From the NCBI RefSeq assembly GCF_016405905.1, contig NZ_JAEFCB010000008.1, forward strand, positions 186,001 to 250,000: a DNA stretch of 64,000 nt, written 5' to 3'. Of the stretch, positions 38,000 through 46,785 are shown piece by piece (within the stretch, counting starts at the first letter, position 1; each line of letters begins with the position of its first letter). This DNA comes from Variovorax sp. IB41 (GTDB lineage Bacteria; Pseudomonadota; Gammaproteobacteria; Burkholderiales; Burkholderiaceae_C). A program made the position numbers and the translations under genes. Under the pieces are notes generated by a model that was not told the origin of the DNA, ran no database searches, and was given only the letters and a program-made list of their open reading frames with translations.

Positions 38000-38950
38000 A
38001 TGCAGAAACGCATCGCCGTTGTCGTTTTTCCGGGCTTCCAGATCCTCGACCTGGCCGCCGTCGCCGCCTTCGAGCTGGCCAACAAGCACGCGGGCAAGCC
38101 GGTCTACAAGGTCGAGCTGCTGTCGGAAACCGGCGGCACCATTTCCAGTTCATCGGGCATCGGCGTCGAGACGAAGCGGCTGACCGCATCGAAGTTCGAC
38201 ACGCTGGTGATGACCGGCGCACTCACCATCGAGCCGACCTCCGAAGGGCTTTGCAAAATGCTGCGCGCGGGCGAGCGCAGTTCGCGCCGCATTGCCAGCA
38301 TCTGCACCGGCGCCTTCGGCCTGGCGGATGCGGGCCTGCTGGACGGCCGGCGCGTGACCACGCACTGGGCCTTCGCGCAGGAACTGCAGAAGCGCCATCC
38401 GCTGGCCAAGGTGCAGCCGGACCGCATCTTCATCAACGATGGTTCGCTCTGGACATCGGCCGGCATGACCGCGGGCATCGACCTGATGCTCGCGCTGGTG
38501 GAAGAAGACCTGGGCGTGGAGGCCGCGCGCATGGTCGCCAAGAACCTCGTCGTGTACCACCGCAGGGCGGGCGGGCAGTCGCAGTACTCGGCGCTGCTCG
38601 AGCTCGAACCCAAGTCCGACCGCATCCAGCAGGCGCTGGTGCATGCGCGCGCCAACCTGCGCGACGCGCTCTCGGTCGAAGACCTCGCCGAAGTGGCGCA
38701 CCTGAGCCCGCGCCAGTTCAGCCGCGCCTTCAAGTCGGAAACCGGCCAGTCGCCGGCGCAGGCCGTGGAGCACCTGCGCGTGGAGGCGGCGAAGGCGCTC
38801 ATCGATGCGGGCGGACTGGCGCTCAACGTCGTGGCTGACGAAACGGGCTTCGGCGATCCCGAGCGCATGCGCCGCGCGTTCCTGCGCACGCTGGGCCAGC
38901 CGCCGCAGGCCGTGCGAAGGGTGGCGAGGCAAATCCTCGAGGCGGCCTAA
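38000..38950 (+). CDS. GlxA family AraC-type regulator
   Basis: A 316-residue regulator with DJ-1/PfpI domain at about residues 4-180 (VVVFPGFQILDLAAVAAFE, then SICTGAFGLADAGLLDGRRV with the elbow Cys and THWAFAQEL) and a C-terminal AraC HTH (about 220-310, LSVEDLAEVAHLSPRQFSRA). It is divergent from the IorAB-like genes and upstream of an SDR on the same strand; it probably controls one or both. It is a homologue of the regulator at 22303. Confidence 0.92.
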   Translation: MQKRIAVVVFPGFQILDLAAVAAFELANKHAGKPVYKVELLSETGGTISSSSGIGVETKRLTASKFDTLVMTGALTIEPTSEGLCKMLRAGERSSRRIASICTGAFGLADAGLLDGRRVTTHWAFAQELQKRHPLAKVQPDRIFINDGSLWTSAGMTAGIDLMLALVEEDLGVEAARMVAKNLVVYHRRAGGQSQYSALLELEPKSDRIQQALVHARANLRDALSVEDLAEVAHLSPRQFSRAFKSETGQSPAQAVEHLRVEAAKALIDAGGLALNVVADETGFGDPERMRRAFLRTLGQPPQAVRRVARQILEAA

Positions 38951-39039
38951 AAGGTGGGACATACGACATTTACGCCATCGCACTGACGGAGGAAACTTCC
39001 CTTCATGCCGCAACCACGCGGCTTCCAAAGGAACCTCCA

Positions 39040-39867
39040 ATGACTGCAGCATCCAAGGGCACCGCCCTCATCACCGGCGCTTCTTCAGGCATCGGCGCCA
39101 TCTATGCCGACCGGCTCGCCCGCCGCGGCTTCGACCTTGTGCTGGTCGCGCGAAATCAAGACCGCCTGCAGGCGCTTGCCGCCAAGCTCACGGCCGAGAC
39201 GGGCCGCAAGATCGAGACGATCGCTGCCGACCTCACGGACAAGAAAGACATCGCGCGCGTCGAAGCCGCCATCCGCACCAACCGCGAACTCACGCTGCTG
39301 GTGAACAACGCCGGCGTCGGCGCCACCGCGCCGCTGCTCGCCTCGGACATCGAGAAGATGGAAGAGATGATCGCGATCAACGTGAACGCGCTCACGCGCC
39401 TGACCTATGCGGCCGTGCCGGGCTTCGTGGCGCGCGGTGCGGGCACGCTGGTGAACATCGCGTCCATCGTGGCGGTGTCGCCCGAAACGCTCAACGGCGT
39501 GTACGGCGGCAGCAAGGCCTTCGTGCTTGCGTTCAGCCAGTCGCTGCAGCACGAACTCGGCGAGAAGGGCGTGCGCGTGCAGGCCGTGCTGCCGGGCGCG
39601 ACGGCCACCGAGTTCTGGGACATCGCGGGCCTGCCGGTGAAGCACCTGCCGAGCGCGATCGTGATGAGCGCTGCGGACATGGTCGATGCGGCGCTCGCGG
39701 GGCTCGACCAGGGCGAGAAGGTCACGATTCCTTCGCTGCCGAGCCAGGACGAGTGGGACGCTTTCGATGCGGCGCGGCGTGCCATGTCGGGGCGGATTTC
39801 CAGCTCGGTGCCTGCATCGCGCTACGGCGTGAAGGGAACGAGCGAAGAGGCAGCCGCAGTGGCCTAA
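39040..39867 (+). CDS. Short-chain dehydrogenase/reductase, complete active site
   Basis: A 275-residue SDR of the SDR-family with NADP-type Rossmann start TGASSGIGAIYADRLARRG, NNAG at about residue 88, and catalytic Ser and Tyr-x-x-x-Lys in SIVAVSPETLNGVYGGSK (about residues 142-160). Resembles the DltE/YqjQ-like short dehydrogenases that act on small carbonyls. AGGAACC lies upstream. Ends in an intrinsic terminator at 39891-39931, so it forms a short unit of its own or with the GlxA gene 89 bases upstream. Substrate unknown. Confidence 0.9.
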   Translation: MTAASKGTALITGASSGIGAIYADRLARRGFDLVLVARNQDRLQALAAKLTAETGRKIETIAADLTDKKDIARVEAAIRTNRELTLLVNNAGVGATAPLLASDIEKMEEMIAINVNALTRLTYAAVPGFVARGAGTLVNIASIVAVSPETLNGVYGGSKAFVLAFSQSLQHELGEKGVRVQAVLPGATATEFWDIAGLPVKHLPSAIVMSAADMVDAALAGLDQGEKVTIPSLPSQDEWDAFDAARRAMSGRISSSVPASRYGVKGTSEEAAAVA

Positions 39868-39890
39868 AACGGTCGCACTAAAATCCGAAT

Positions 39891-39931
39891 CCCGCAGTTG
39901 GGCGTCCCGGCCGGCTGCGGGTTTTGCTTTT
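39891..39931 (+). terminator. Rho-independent terminator after SDR gene
   Basis: CCCGCAG (39891-39897) and CTGCGGG (39915-39921) form a perfect 7-base stem with a 17-base GC-rich loop, followed by TTTTGCTTTT. It begins 24 bases after the SDR stop. Confidence 0.75.
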
Positions 39932-39954
39932 CCGGGGCCATGTAGAGGACCACC

Positions 39955-41055
39955 ATGTACAAAAACCTCGCGGGCCGCGCCGTTCTGGCGTGGGCAGCCG
40001 CCTGCTTTTTATCCCCCGCTTTTTCTCAACCCCAGCCTTCGAAAGAACCGCTGAAGATCGGCTTCGTCTACGTCACGCCGGTCACCGATGCCGGCTGGGT
40101 GCGCCAGCACGAAGAGGGCCGAAAGGCCGTCGATGCGGCGCTCGGCGCGAAGGTGAAGACCACCTTCGTGGAGAACGTGGCCGAAGGCGCAGATGCCGAG
40201 CGCGTGATCCGCGATCTTGCGCAGCAGGGCAACCGGCTCATCTTCACGCCCAGCTTCGGCTACATGGAGCCGACACTGAAGGTGGCGCGCGACTTTCCCG
40301 ATGTGAAGTTCGAGTCGATCACGGGCTACAAGCCCGCGGCCAACGTCGCGACCGCGAATGCGCGCTACTACGAAGGCCGCTATCTCGCGGGCATCGCGGC
40401 GGGGCGCATGACGAAGACGAATGTCGCGGGCTATGTGGCGGGCTTTCCGATTCCCGAGGTGCTGCAGGGCATCAACGCATTCACGCTCGGCATGCGCTCG
40501 GTGAACCCGAATGCCAAGGTCGTCGTGGTGTGGCTCAACGAGTGGTTCGATCCGCCCAAGGAGCGCGATGCGGCGATGGCGCTCTTCAACCAGAACGCCG
40601 ATGTCGTTGCGTTCCACACCGGCTCCACGGCCGTGATGGCGGCTGCGCAGGAGCGCGGCAAGATGGCCATCGCGTACCACTCCGACATGCGCAAGATCGC
40701 GCCCGATGCGCAGCTCGTCGCGGTCACGCACCAGTGGGGCGGCTACTACACGCAGCGCGCGAAGGCGGTGCTCGAGGGCACCTGGAAGAGCGGCAATCTC
40801 TGGGGCGGCGTGAAGGAAGGAATGATCCGCGTCGGCGACTTCGGCACCAAGGTGCCCAAGGCCGTGCAGCAGGAGGTGCTCGCGCGCCAGCAGGACATTG
40901 CGGCCGGCAAGCTGCAGCCGTTTCGCGCGGTGGCCGCCGATGTGCGCGACAACGAGGGCCGCGTCGTGATCGCCAAGGGCGCGCAGCTGGGCGACGAGCA
41001 GATCCTCAAGATGAACTGGCTGGTCGACGGCGTGCAGGGGCGCGTGACGCGCTAG
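39955..41055 (+). CDS. BMP family substrate-binding protein, orphan
   Basis: A 366-residue periplasmic receptor of the BMP/Med family, homologous over its length to the lipoprotein at 10475 (shared TTFVE..PEGADAERV.RD and FGYMEP.LKVA). The signal peptide MYKNLAGRAVLAWAAACFLSPAFSQ lacks a lipobox, so the mature protein should be soluble in the periplasm. No permease or ATPase accompanies it; it may deliver its ligand, probably a purine-type molecule, to the transporter at 6518-10424. Guanine deaminase lies 2.7 kb downstream. Its TAG stop abuts the TAG stop of the convergent LysR gene. Confidence 0.9.
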   Translation: MYKNLAGRAVLAWAAACFLSPAFSQPQPSKEPLKIGFVYVTPVTDAGWVRQHEEGRKAVDAALGAKVKTTFVENVAEGADAERVIRDLAQQGNRLIFTPSFGYMEPTLKVARDFPDVKFESITGYKPAANVATANARYYEGRYLAGIAAGRMTKTNVAGYVAGFPIPEVLQGINAFTLGMRSVNPNAKVVVVWLNEWFDPPKERDAAMALFNQNADVVAFHTGSTAVMAAAQERGKMAIAYHSDMRKIAPDAQLVAVTHQWGGYYTQRAKAVLEGTWKSGNLWGGVKEGMIRVGDFGTKVPKAVQQEVLARQQDIAAGKLQPFRAVAADVRDNEGRVVIAKGAQLGDEQILKMNWLVDGVQGRVTR

Positions 41056-41937
41056 CTAACCCAAGCGCTCGACCACGAAGTCGACGAAGGTGCGCAGCTT
41101 GGCGCTCGGCCGCGCTTCGGGCAATCGCATGATGTGCACGGGGCGCGTCGGCAGTTGCCACTCGGGCAGCAGCTGAACCACCTGGCCCGCGGCCAGGGCG
41201 GGGCCGAGCAGCGCATCGGCCTGCACGATCACCCCCACGCCGGCCATCGCGGCCGCGAGCAGGGCCTGCCCGTTGTTGGTGGTGAGCGGGCCGCGCACCG
41301 GCACATGCACCGTCTGCCCGTCGCGCGTGAAGCGCCATGAATGGTTCGGGCCCCAGGTGGCAAAGCCCAGCAGCGGAAACGCTTCGAGGTCCGACGGGTG
41401 CTTCGGCTGGCCGTGGCGCGCGACCCAGGCGGGGCTCGCGACCGCGAACATGCGCGCCAATGCCAGCGGCCGCGCGATGAGGCGTTCATCGACCGCCGCG
41501 CCCGAGCGGATGCCGCAGTCGAAGCCCTCTTCGGCCAAGTCGACCACGCGGTCGTTCAGCACCAGGTCCACCTTCACCTGCGGATAGGCGGCGATGTAGT
41601 CGCCGACCACCGGTGTGAGCCGGTGCGCGCCATAGGCCACGGGCGCCGTGACGCGCAGCACGCCCTGCGGCATCGCGCGCAGCGACTCGGCCACGCCGTC
41701 GGCGGTGTGCACGCTCGCGAGCACATCGCGGCAGCGCTCCAGGTAGGCCGCGCCGATTTCCGTGAGGGCGTGGCGCCGCGTGGTGCGCTCCAGCAGGCGC
41801 GCGCCCAGCTGGTCTTCGAGCGCGCGGATGTGCTTGCCGACCATCACCGCCGAGAGATCGAGCGCCTCGGCTGCTGCGGCGAAGCTGCCCGCGTCCACCG
41901 TCGCGACGAAGACTTCCATGGCGCGCAGCTTGTCCAT
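41056..41937 (-). CDS. LysR family regulator (CrgA-like) divergent from an SDR
   Basis: A 293-residue LysR protein: MDKLRAMEVFVATVDAGSFA start, HTH at about residues 4-60 (AAAAEALDLSAVMVGKHIRA), and a binding domain of the CrgA/AphB type with EEGFDCGIRSGAAVDERLIARPL. It is divergent from the SDR-like gene at 42041 across 103 bases containing a palindrome, and likely controls it. Confidence 0.92.
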   Translation of the reverse strand: MDKLRAMEVFVATVDAGSFAAAAEALDLSAVMVGKHIRALEDQLGARLLERTTRRHALTEIGAAYLERCRDVLASVHTADGVAESLRAMPQGVLRVTAPVAYGAHRLTPVVGDYIAAYPQVKVDLVLNDRVVDLAEEGFDCGIRSGAAVDERLIARPLALARMFAVASPAWVARHGQPKHPSDLEAFPLLGFATWGPNHSWRFTRDGQTVHVPVRGPLTTNNGQALLAAAMAGVGVIVQADALLGPALAAGQVVQLLPEWQLPTRPVHIMRLPEARPSAKLRTFVDFVVERLG

Positions 41938-41958
41938 ATTGAGAACCCAGGGTTTCGA

Positions 41959-41979
41959 ATTGCCGAACCGGATGGCAAT
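41959..41979. promoter_or_regulatory. Candidate LysR operator before the atypical SDR
   Basis: ATTGCC and GGCAAT form a perfect 6-base inverted repeat with a 9-base spacer, close to a T-N11-A LysR box, in the gap between start codons at 41937 and 42041. Confidence 0.45.
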
Positions 41980-42040
41980 TTATCAAACTATCCATTCGCA
42001 AAACAATGGGCGCTTCCTGATTCATTCGGCGAGGTTTCTC

Positions 42041-42646
42041 ATGAAGATTCTTGTGGTGGGCGCTACGGGCGCCATAGGCAGTGCGGTGGCCCAGGTGCTG
42101 GCCGACCGCGGGCACGAGGTGGTGCGGGCAGGGCGCACGCGCGGTGACGCGCAGGTCGACATCACCAATGACGCGAGCGTCCAGGCGCTGTATGCGGCGG
42201 TGGGGCGCGTCGATGCGATCGTCTCGGCGACGGGCGGCCTGTTCTTCGGTCCGCTCGCCGACATGCGGCCGGCCGATTTCAACGTGGGCCTGCAGGACAA
42301 GCTGCTCGGCCAGGTGCGGCTCGCGCTGCTGGGCCAGCACGTGCTGGCCGATGGCGGCTCGATCACGCTGACCACGGGCGTCGCGGCCGAAGACCCGGTC
42401 CGTGGCGGAAGCAATGCGGCGGCGGTGAATGCGGGGGTCGAGGGGTTCGTGAAAGGCGCGGCGATCGAGCTGCCGCGGGGCCTGCGCATCAATGCGGTGA
42501 GCCCGACGCTGCTGACCGAATCGCTGGCCGCGTATGGCGCGCTCTTTCCGGGCGTCGAGACCGTGCCGGCCGCGCGCGTGGCGCTGGCCTATGTGCGCAG
42601 CATCGAAGGACCGCTGACGGGGCGCGTGTTGCGCGTGTGGCAATGA
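42041..42646 (+). CDS. Atypical short-chain dehydrogenase without Tyr-x-x-x-Lys
   Basis: A 201-residue Rossmann-fold protein. The nucleotide-binding start MKILVVGATGAIGSAVAQVL and RAGRTRGDAQVDITN (NADP preference) are clear, but the region that should hold the catalytic tyrosine reads DPVRGGSNAAAVNAGVEGFV, with no Tyr-x-x-x-Lys. Short proteins of this type are common and annotated as short-chain dehydrogenases; activity is uncertain. Coupled by an ATGA overlap to the secreted protein that follows, and divergent from a LysR regulator. Confidence 0.85.
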   Translation: MKILVVGATGAIGSAVAQVLADRGHEVVRAGRTRGDAQVDITNDASVQALYAAVGRVDAIVSATGGLFFGPLADMRPADFNVGLQDKLLGQVRLALLGQHVLADGGSITLTTGVAAEDPVRGGSNAAAVNAGVEGFVKGAAIELPRGLRINAVSPTLLTESLAAYGALFPGVETVPAARVALAYVRSIEGPLTGRVLRVWQ

Positions 42647-43626
42647 GCAGGCGCACACGGCTGGCCGGCGCGTTGCTCGCGCTCGCCATGACCGCGGCCA
42701 CCGCCGCACCGCCCGACGTGCAGGCGCTGCCCGAGGACTGGTATCCGGAAAGCGTCGCCATCGGACCGGACGGTGCGTTCTACGTCGGCAGCTGGCGCCA
42801 GGGCGCTGTCGCCAAGTTGAAGCCGGGCGCTGCGCCGAAGGCCCAGGTGCTGGTGAAGCCCGGTGCCGATGGCCTCGCGAACGGGCAGGGCGTGCTGGTC
42901 GATGCGAAACACCGGGCCCTGTGGGTCTGCTCGGGCAACAGCGGCTTCACCACCGTGCCGCAGACGCCGAGCGCGCTCAAGCGCTACGACCTCGCCACCG
43001 GCGCGCCGCGCGCGAGCTACGCGATGCCCGATGCAGGCTACTGCAACGACCTGGCGCAAGACGCGCGCGGCAACCTCTACGTGACGGACTCTTTTCATCC
43101 GCGCGTGCTGCGGCTCGCGCCGGGCGCGGCCGCGCTCACGGTGTGGAAGGAAGACCCAGCGCTCGCCGGCGAAGGCCCCTACAAGGGACTGAATGGCATC
43201 GCCATCGATGGCGGGCGCGACGTCTACGTGAGCCTCGTGGCGGCGTCGTCGCACCTGCTGCGCATCGGGTTGAACGCGGACGGCCAGGCCGGCGAGGTCA
43301 CGCGCATCGAGGCGCCGCGCGTGATGAAGAACGTCGACGCGATCCGCGCCTGGAAGCCCGGGCGGCTGGTGCTGTTCGAGAGCAATGCCTTCGGCGACGG
43401 GCCGTACGGCGGCAAGGTCACGGTGGCGCGCGTCGATGGCGCGAAGCTCGGATTGCAAACGGTGGTGGCGGGGCTCAACGATCCGTCCTCGGGCGCGGTG
43501 CTGGGCGATCGCGTCTATTTCATCGAGTCGAAGTACGCGCTGCTCACGAAGCGCAAGGACGGCGACGGGGCCGTGCCGCCCGGCGTGCCCTTCGACATCC
43601 AGTCGCACGCGTTGCCGCGGGATTGA
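42643..43626 (+). CDS. Secreted NHL/SMP-30-like beta-propeller protein
   Basis: A 327-residue protein with a signal peptide (MSRRTRLAGALLALAMTAATAA, cleavage near residue 23). The mature part has the repeated blade pattern of NHL/gluconolactonase-like propellers: YPESVAIGPDGAFYVGSW, GYCNDLAQDARGNLYVTDS and LNGIAIDGGRDVYVSL. It may be a periplasmic lactonase or a binding protein. The ATG at 42643 overlaps the SDR stop (ATGA); a GTG at 42637 is less likely. With the SDR and the LysR regulator it forms a small regulated unit. Confidence 0.82.
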   Translation: MSRRTRLAGALLALAMTAATAAPPDVQALPEDWYPESVAIGPDGAFYVGSWRQGAVAKLKPGAAPKAQVLVKPGADGLANGQGVLVDAKHRALWVCSGNSGFTTVPQTPSALKRYDLATGAPRASYAMPDAGYCNDLAQDARGNLYVTDSFHPRVLRLAPGAAALTVWKEDPALAGEGPYKGLNGIAIDGGRDVYVSLVAASSHLLRIGLNADGQAGEVTRIEAPRVMKNVDAIRAWKPGRLVLFESNAFGDGPYGGKVTVARVDGAKLGLQTVVAGLNDPSSGAVLGDRVYFIESKYALLTKRKDGDGAVPPGVPFDIQSHALPRD

Positions 43627-43714
43627 GGGCGCCGGAGAGTGCGTTCCGCGTATAGCACTCATATGCGCATGGAAATTGCGGCGGCGCGGGGCTGGATTAC
43701 CCTCCGCAGCCACG

Positions 43715-45001
43715 ATGAAAAAAGCCTACCGCGCCTCCCTCCTGCGATTCGACGACGCGGGCCTGCCCGTTTTCGATGAAGACGGCCTGCTCGTCGTCGC
43801 CCCCGATGCCGCCGGCCGCCAGCGCGTCGTCGATGCCGGCAGCCACGCCGCCGTGTCGCCGCGCCATCCCGATGCCGACGTGACCCACCTGCCGGGCCGC
43901 ATCCTCGCGCCGGGCTTCGTGGACATGCACATCCACTTTCCGCAGACCGACATCATCGGCGCGCCCTCGCCGGGCCTCTTGCCCTGGCTCGAGAACTACA
44001 CCTTCCCCGCCGAGAGCAAATTCGTCGACCCGGCGCATTCGCGCGAAGTGGCCGATGTGTTCTTCGACGAGCTGCTGCGCAACGGCGTGACCACCTCGCT
44101 CACCTTCGCGACCTCGCACGTCGCCTCGGTCGATGCCTTCTTCGAGAGCGCGCAGCGCCGCGGGCTGCGCATGATCACCGGCAAGGTGCTGCAGGACCGC
44201 AACTCGCCCGACGGCGTGCGCGACGAAACCGAGCAGAGCCTCATCGACACCGAATCGCTGATCCGCAAGTGGCACAACGTGGATCGCCTGGGCTACGCCA
44301 TCACGCCGCGCTTCGCGCCCACCAGCACCGATGCGCAGATGCGCGGCGCGGGCGAACTGGCCGCGAAGTACGCCGACACCTGGATCCAGTCGCACGTGGC
44401 CGAGAACCGCGACGAGGTGCAGTGGGCGCGGGAGCTCTACCCGAAGTCGCGCTCGTACCTGGACGTGTACGCCGGCTTCGGCCTGATGCGCGAGCGCGCC
44501 GTGTACGCGCACTGCATCTACATCGACGACGAAGACCGCCGCCTGATGCGCGAGACGAAAACCGCCGCGGCCGTGAGCCCGACGAGCAACCTCTTCCTGG
44601 GCAGCGGCTTCTTCGACTTCGGCGCGGCCGACCGCATCGAGTCGCCCTACGGCCTTGCGAGCGACGTGGGCGGCGGCACGAGCTTCAGCCCCTTCCACAC
44701 CATGCTGGCCGCTTACTACGTGGGCCGCGAAGGCCAGACCAAGACCGGCCTGAGCATCCCGCCCTCGCGCCTGTGGTGGCACCACACCGGCGGCGCGGCG
44801 CGTTCGCTGGGGCTGGGTGGCGTGGTCGGCAATCTGCAGCCGGGGTGCGAGGCCGACTTCCTGGTGCTGAACCCGTCGGCCACGCCGCTGCTGGCGCGCA
44901 AGACGAAGCTGGCGAACACGCTGGAAGAATTGCTCTTCGCGATGATCGTGCTGGGCGATGACCGGCTGGTCGAGCGCACGGTGATTTCGCAGGCGGGCTG
45001 A
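43715..45001 (+). CDS. guaD: Guanine deaminase
   Basis: A 428-residue zinc hydrolase that converts guanine to xanthine and ammonia. Diagnostic motifs are [20 protein letters not shown] (zinc ligands in HIH), [23 protein letters not shown], the region [19 protein letters not shown] and the zinc-binding aspartate in [10 protein letters not shown]. The ATG at 43715 gives the usual [10 protein letters not shown] start. Its product is a substrate of XdhAB at the other end of the window. It stands alone; no regulator gene adjoins it, and no clear terminator follows before dcd. Confidence 0.95.
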   Translation: MKKAYRASLLRFDDAGLPVFDEDGLLVVAPDAAGRQRVVDAGSHAAVSPRHPDADVTHLPGRILAPGFVDMHIHFPQTDIIGAPSPGLLPWLENYTFPAESKFVDPAHSREVADVFFDELLRNGVTTSLTFATSHVASVDAFFESAQRRGLRMITGKVLQDRNSPDGVRDETEQSLIDTESLIRKWHNVDRLGYAITPRFAPTSTDAQMRGAGELAAKYADTWIQSHVAENRDEVQWARELYPKSRSYLDVYAGFGLMRERAVYAHCIYIDDEDRRLMRETKTAAAVSPTSNLFLGSGFFDFGAADRIESPYGLASDVGGGTSFSPFHTMLAAYYVGREGQTKTGLSIPPSRLWWHHTGGAARSLGLGGVVGNLQPGCEADFLVLNPSATPLLARKTKLANTLEELLFAMIVLGDDRLVERTVISQAG

Positions 45002-45074
45002 GCGGGGAGGGCGGGCCGTTTGGCGCGTGCCACAATTCGCGCCATTCCCCCCGCAGCAGCATCAGCGACCGCAT

Positions 45075-45641
45075 ATGAGCATCAAGAGCGACAAATGGAT
45101 CCGGCGCATGGCCGAGCAGACCGGCATGATCGAGCCCTTCGAGCCCGGCCAGGTGCGCGAGGCCTCCGGCCACAAGATCATCAGCTACGGCACCTCGAGC
45201 TACGGCTACGACATCCGTTGCGCGCCTGAATTCAAGGTCTTCACCAACATCCACAGCACCGTGGTCGATCCGAAGAACTTCGACGAGAAGAGCTTCGTGG
45301 ACATGCACGGCGACTACTGCATCATCCCGCCCAACAGCTTCGCGCTGGCGCGCACCGTCGAGTACTTCCGCATCCCGCGCAACGTGCTGACCATTTGCCT
45401 TGGCAAGAGCACGTACGCGCGTTGCGGGATCATCGTCAACGTGACCCCGTTCGAGCCCGAATGGGAAGGCTACGTGACGCTGGAATTCAGCAACACCACG
45501 CCGCTGCCGGCCAAGATCTACGCGGGCGAAGGCTGCGCGCAGGTGTTGTTCTTCGAGAGCGACGAAGTCTGCGAGACCAGCTACAAGGACCGCGGCGGCA
45601 AGTACCAGGGCCAGCGCGGCGTCACTCTGCCGAAAACCTGA
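45075..45641 (+). CDS. dcd: dCTP deaminase
   Basis: A 188-residue trimeric enzyme that makes dUTP from dCTP for thymidylate synthesis. The sequence from [15 protein letters not shown] onward carries family motifs [38 protein letters not shown] and the catalytic Glu in [21 protein letters not shown]. Length matches the E. coli-type monofunctional enzyme (about 190). The start at 45075 is chosen by homology over an upstream in-frame ATG at 45027. Housekeeping gene unrelated to its neighbours. Confidence 0.97.
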   Translation: MSIKSDKWIRRMAEQTGMIEPFEPGQVREASGHKIISYGTSSYGYDIRCAPEFKVFTNIHSTVVDPKNFDEKSFVDMHGDYCIIPPNSFALARTVEYFRIPRNVLTICLGKSTYARCGIIVNVTPFEPEWEGYVTLEFSNTTPLPAKIYAGEGCAQVLFFESDEVCETSYKDRGGKYQGQRGVTLPKT

Positions 45642-45752
45642 CGCGGCGGCGGGTTCGGCACTGACGCCCGGTTACCCCGGGCCGTCCCGGGGCAAGTACC
45701 ATCCAGCAACTATCCGGCAACAGTTGTTGTGCACGCCGGGAAGGAGACTGCG

Positions 45753-46643
45753 ATGAGATGGGAAGGCAACGAACAATCGGACAACGTTGAAGATCGCCGC
45801 GGCGAAGGTGGTGGGGGCGGCGGTGGCGGCGGCTTCATCGGCGGGCGCGGCATCGGCATCGGCACCATCGCGGTCGCGCTGATCGCCGGCTGGGTCTTCG
45901 GCATCAACCCGCTCACCGTGCTGAGCCTGCTCAGCGGCGGCGGCGGTCCGGCCCAGGTGCAGCAGGCGCCGCAGGGCCCCGCGCCCAAGCCGCCGTCGGG
46001 CGATCGCGAAGCGGCCTTCGTCTCGACCGTGCTCAAGAACACCGAAGTGGTGTGGACCGACATCTTCCGGCAGAACGGCGGCAGCTACCAGGCGCCCCGG
46101 CTCGTGCTGTTCCGCGGCGCCACGCCCACGGCCTGCGGCACCGGGCAATCGGCCATGGGCCCGTTCTACTGCCCGGGCGACAAGAAGGTCTACATCGACC
46201 TCGGTTTCTACGAGACGCTCAAGAACCAGCTCGGCGCGCCGGGCGAATTCGCGCAGGCCTACGTCATCGCGCACGAAGTCGGCCATCACGTGCAGGACGA
46301 ATTGGGCATCACCGCCAAGGTCGACGGCATGCGCGGGCGGCTGAGCCAGTCGCAGAACAACGCGGTGAGCGTGCGCGTCGAACTGCAGGCCGACTGCTTT
46401 GCGGGCGTGTGGGCGCACCACTCGCAGGAATCGAAGAAGTGGCTCGACCCGGGCGACATCGAGGCCGCCATGAACGCCGCGCAGAAGATCGGCGACGACG
46501 CGCTGCAGCGTTCCGCGGGCCGCGCGGTGGTGCCCGACAGCTTCACCCACGGCTCCAGCGCACAGCGCCAGAAGTGGTTCGGCGCGGGTTACCAGAGCGG
46601 CGACATGAAGTCGTGCGATACCTTCAACGCGCGCAATCTTTGA
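45753..46643 (+). CDS. YpfJ-type neutral zinc metallopeptidase
   Basis: A 296-residue membrane-anchored protease of the YpfJ family. After a glycine-rich stretch (residues about 15-35) comes a single membrane segment (IGTIAVALIAGWVFGINPL, about 40-58), then a periplasmic zincin domain with HEVGHH (about residue 174) and the third-ligand region ELQADCFAGVWAH. Cysteines in ACGTG and YCPGDK may form a disulfide. AAGGAGA lies 6 bases before the ATG at 45753. Physiological substrate unknown. A perfect palindrome follows 15 bases after the stop. Confidence 0.92.
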   Translation: MRWEGNEQSDNVEDRRGEGGGGGGGGGFIGGRGIGIGTIAVALIAGWVFGINPLTVLSLLSGGGGPAQVQQAPQGPAPKPPSGDREAAFVSTVLKNTEVVWTDIFRQNGGSYQAPRLVLFRGATPTACGTGQSAMGPFYCPGDKKVYIDLGFYETLKNQLGAPGEFAQAYVIAHEVGHHVQDELGITAKVDGMRGRLSQSQNNAVSVRVELQADCFAGVWAHHSQESKKWLDPGDIEAAMNAAQKIGDDALQRSAGRAVVPDSFTHGSSAQRQKWFGAGYQSGDMKSCDTFNARNL

Positions 46644-46658
46644 TCGGTCCTTGAGATT

Positions 46659-46679
46659 CATGGGCCCGCAGGGCCCATG
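46659..46679. terminator. Perfect GC palindrome after the metallopeptidase gene
   Basis: CATGGGCCC-GCA-GGGCCCATG is a perfect 9-base hairpin 15 bases past the stop, followed by the weak T stretch TTCATT. Probable terminator or transcript end. Confidence 0.6.
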
Positions 46680-46693
46680 TTCATTGACCCGAG

Positions 46694-46712
46694 TGCTATT
46701 GAATAAATAGCA
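46694..46712. repeat. Second GCTATT...AATAGC palindrome
   Basis: TGCTATT-GAATA-AATAGCA, perfect 7-base arms, in the gap before rhlE. Same core as the element at 6444-6478. Such AT-rich palindromes appear repeatedly between genes in Comamonadaceae, from memory. Confidence 0.55.
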
Positions 46713-46785
46713 ATATCGGTGGCGCGGGCGTTGTCACGGCGCCGTCACTGCCGTTTTTTGCGGCAATGCGACAATAGCGGGCTCA

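Noticed and set aside
45675..45692. CCCCGGG-CCGT-CCCGGGG hairpin after dcd as a terminator
   Set aside because: Perfect 7-base stem but no T tract and close to the next gene's leader; too weak to list as a terminator.
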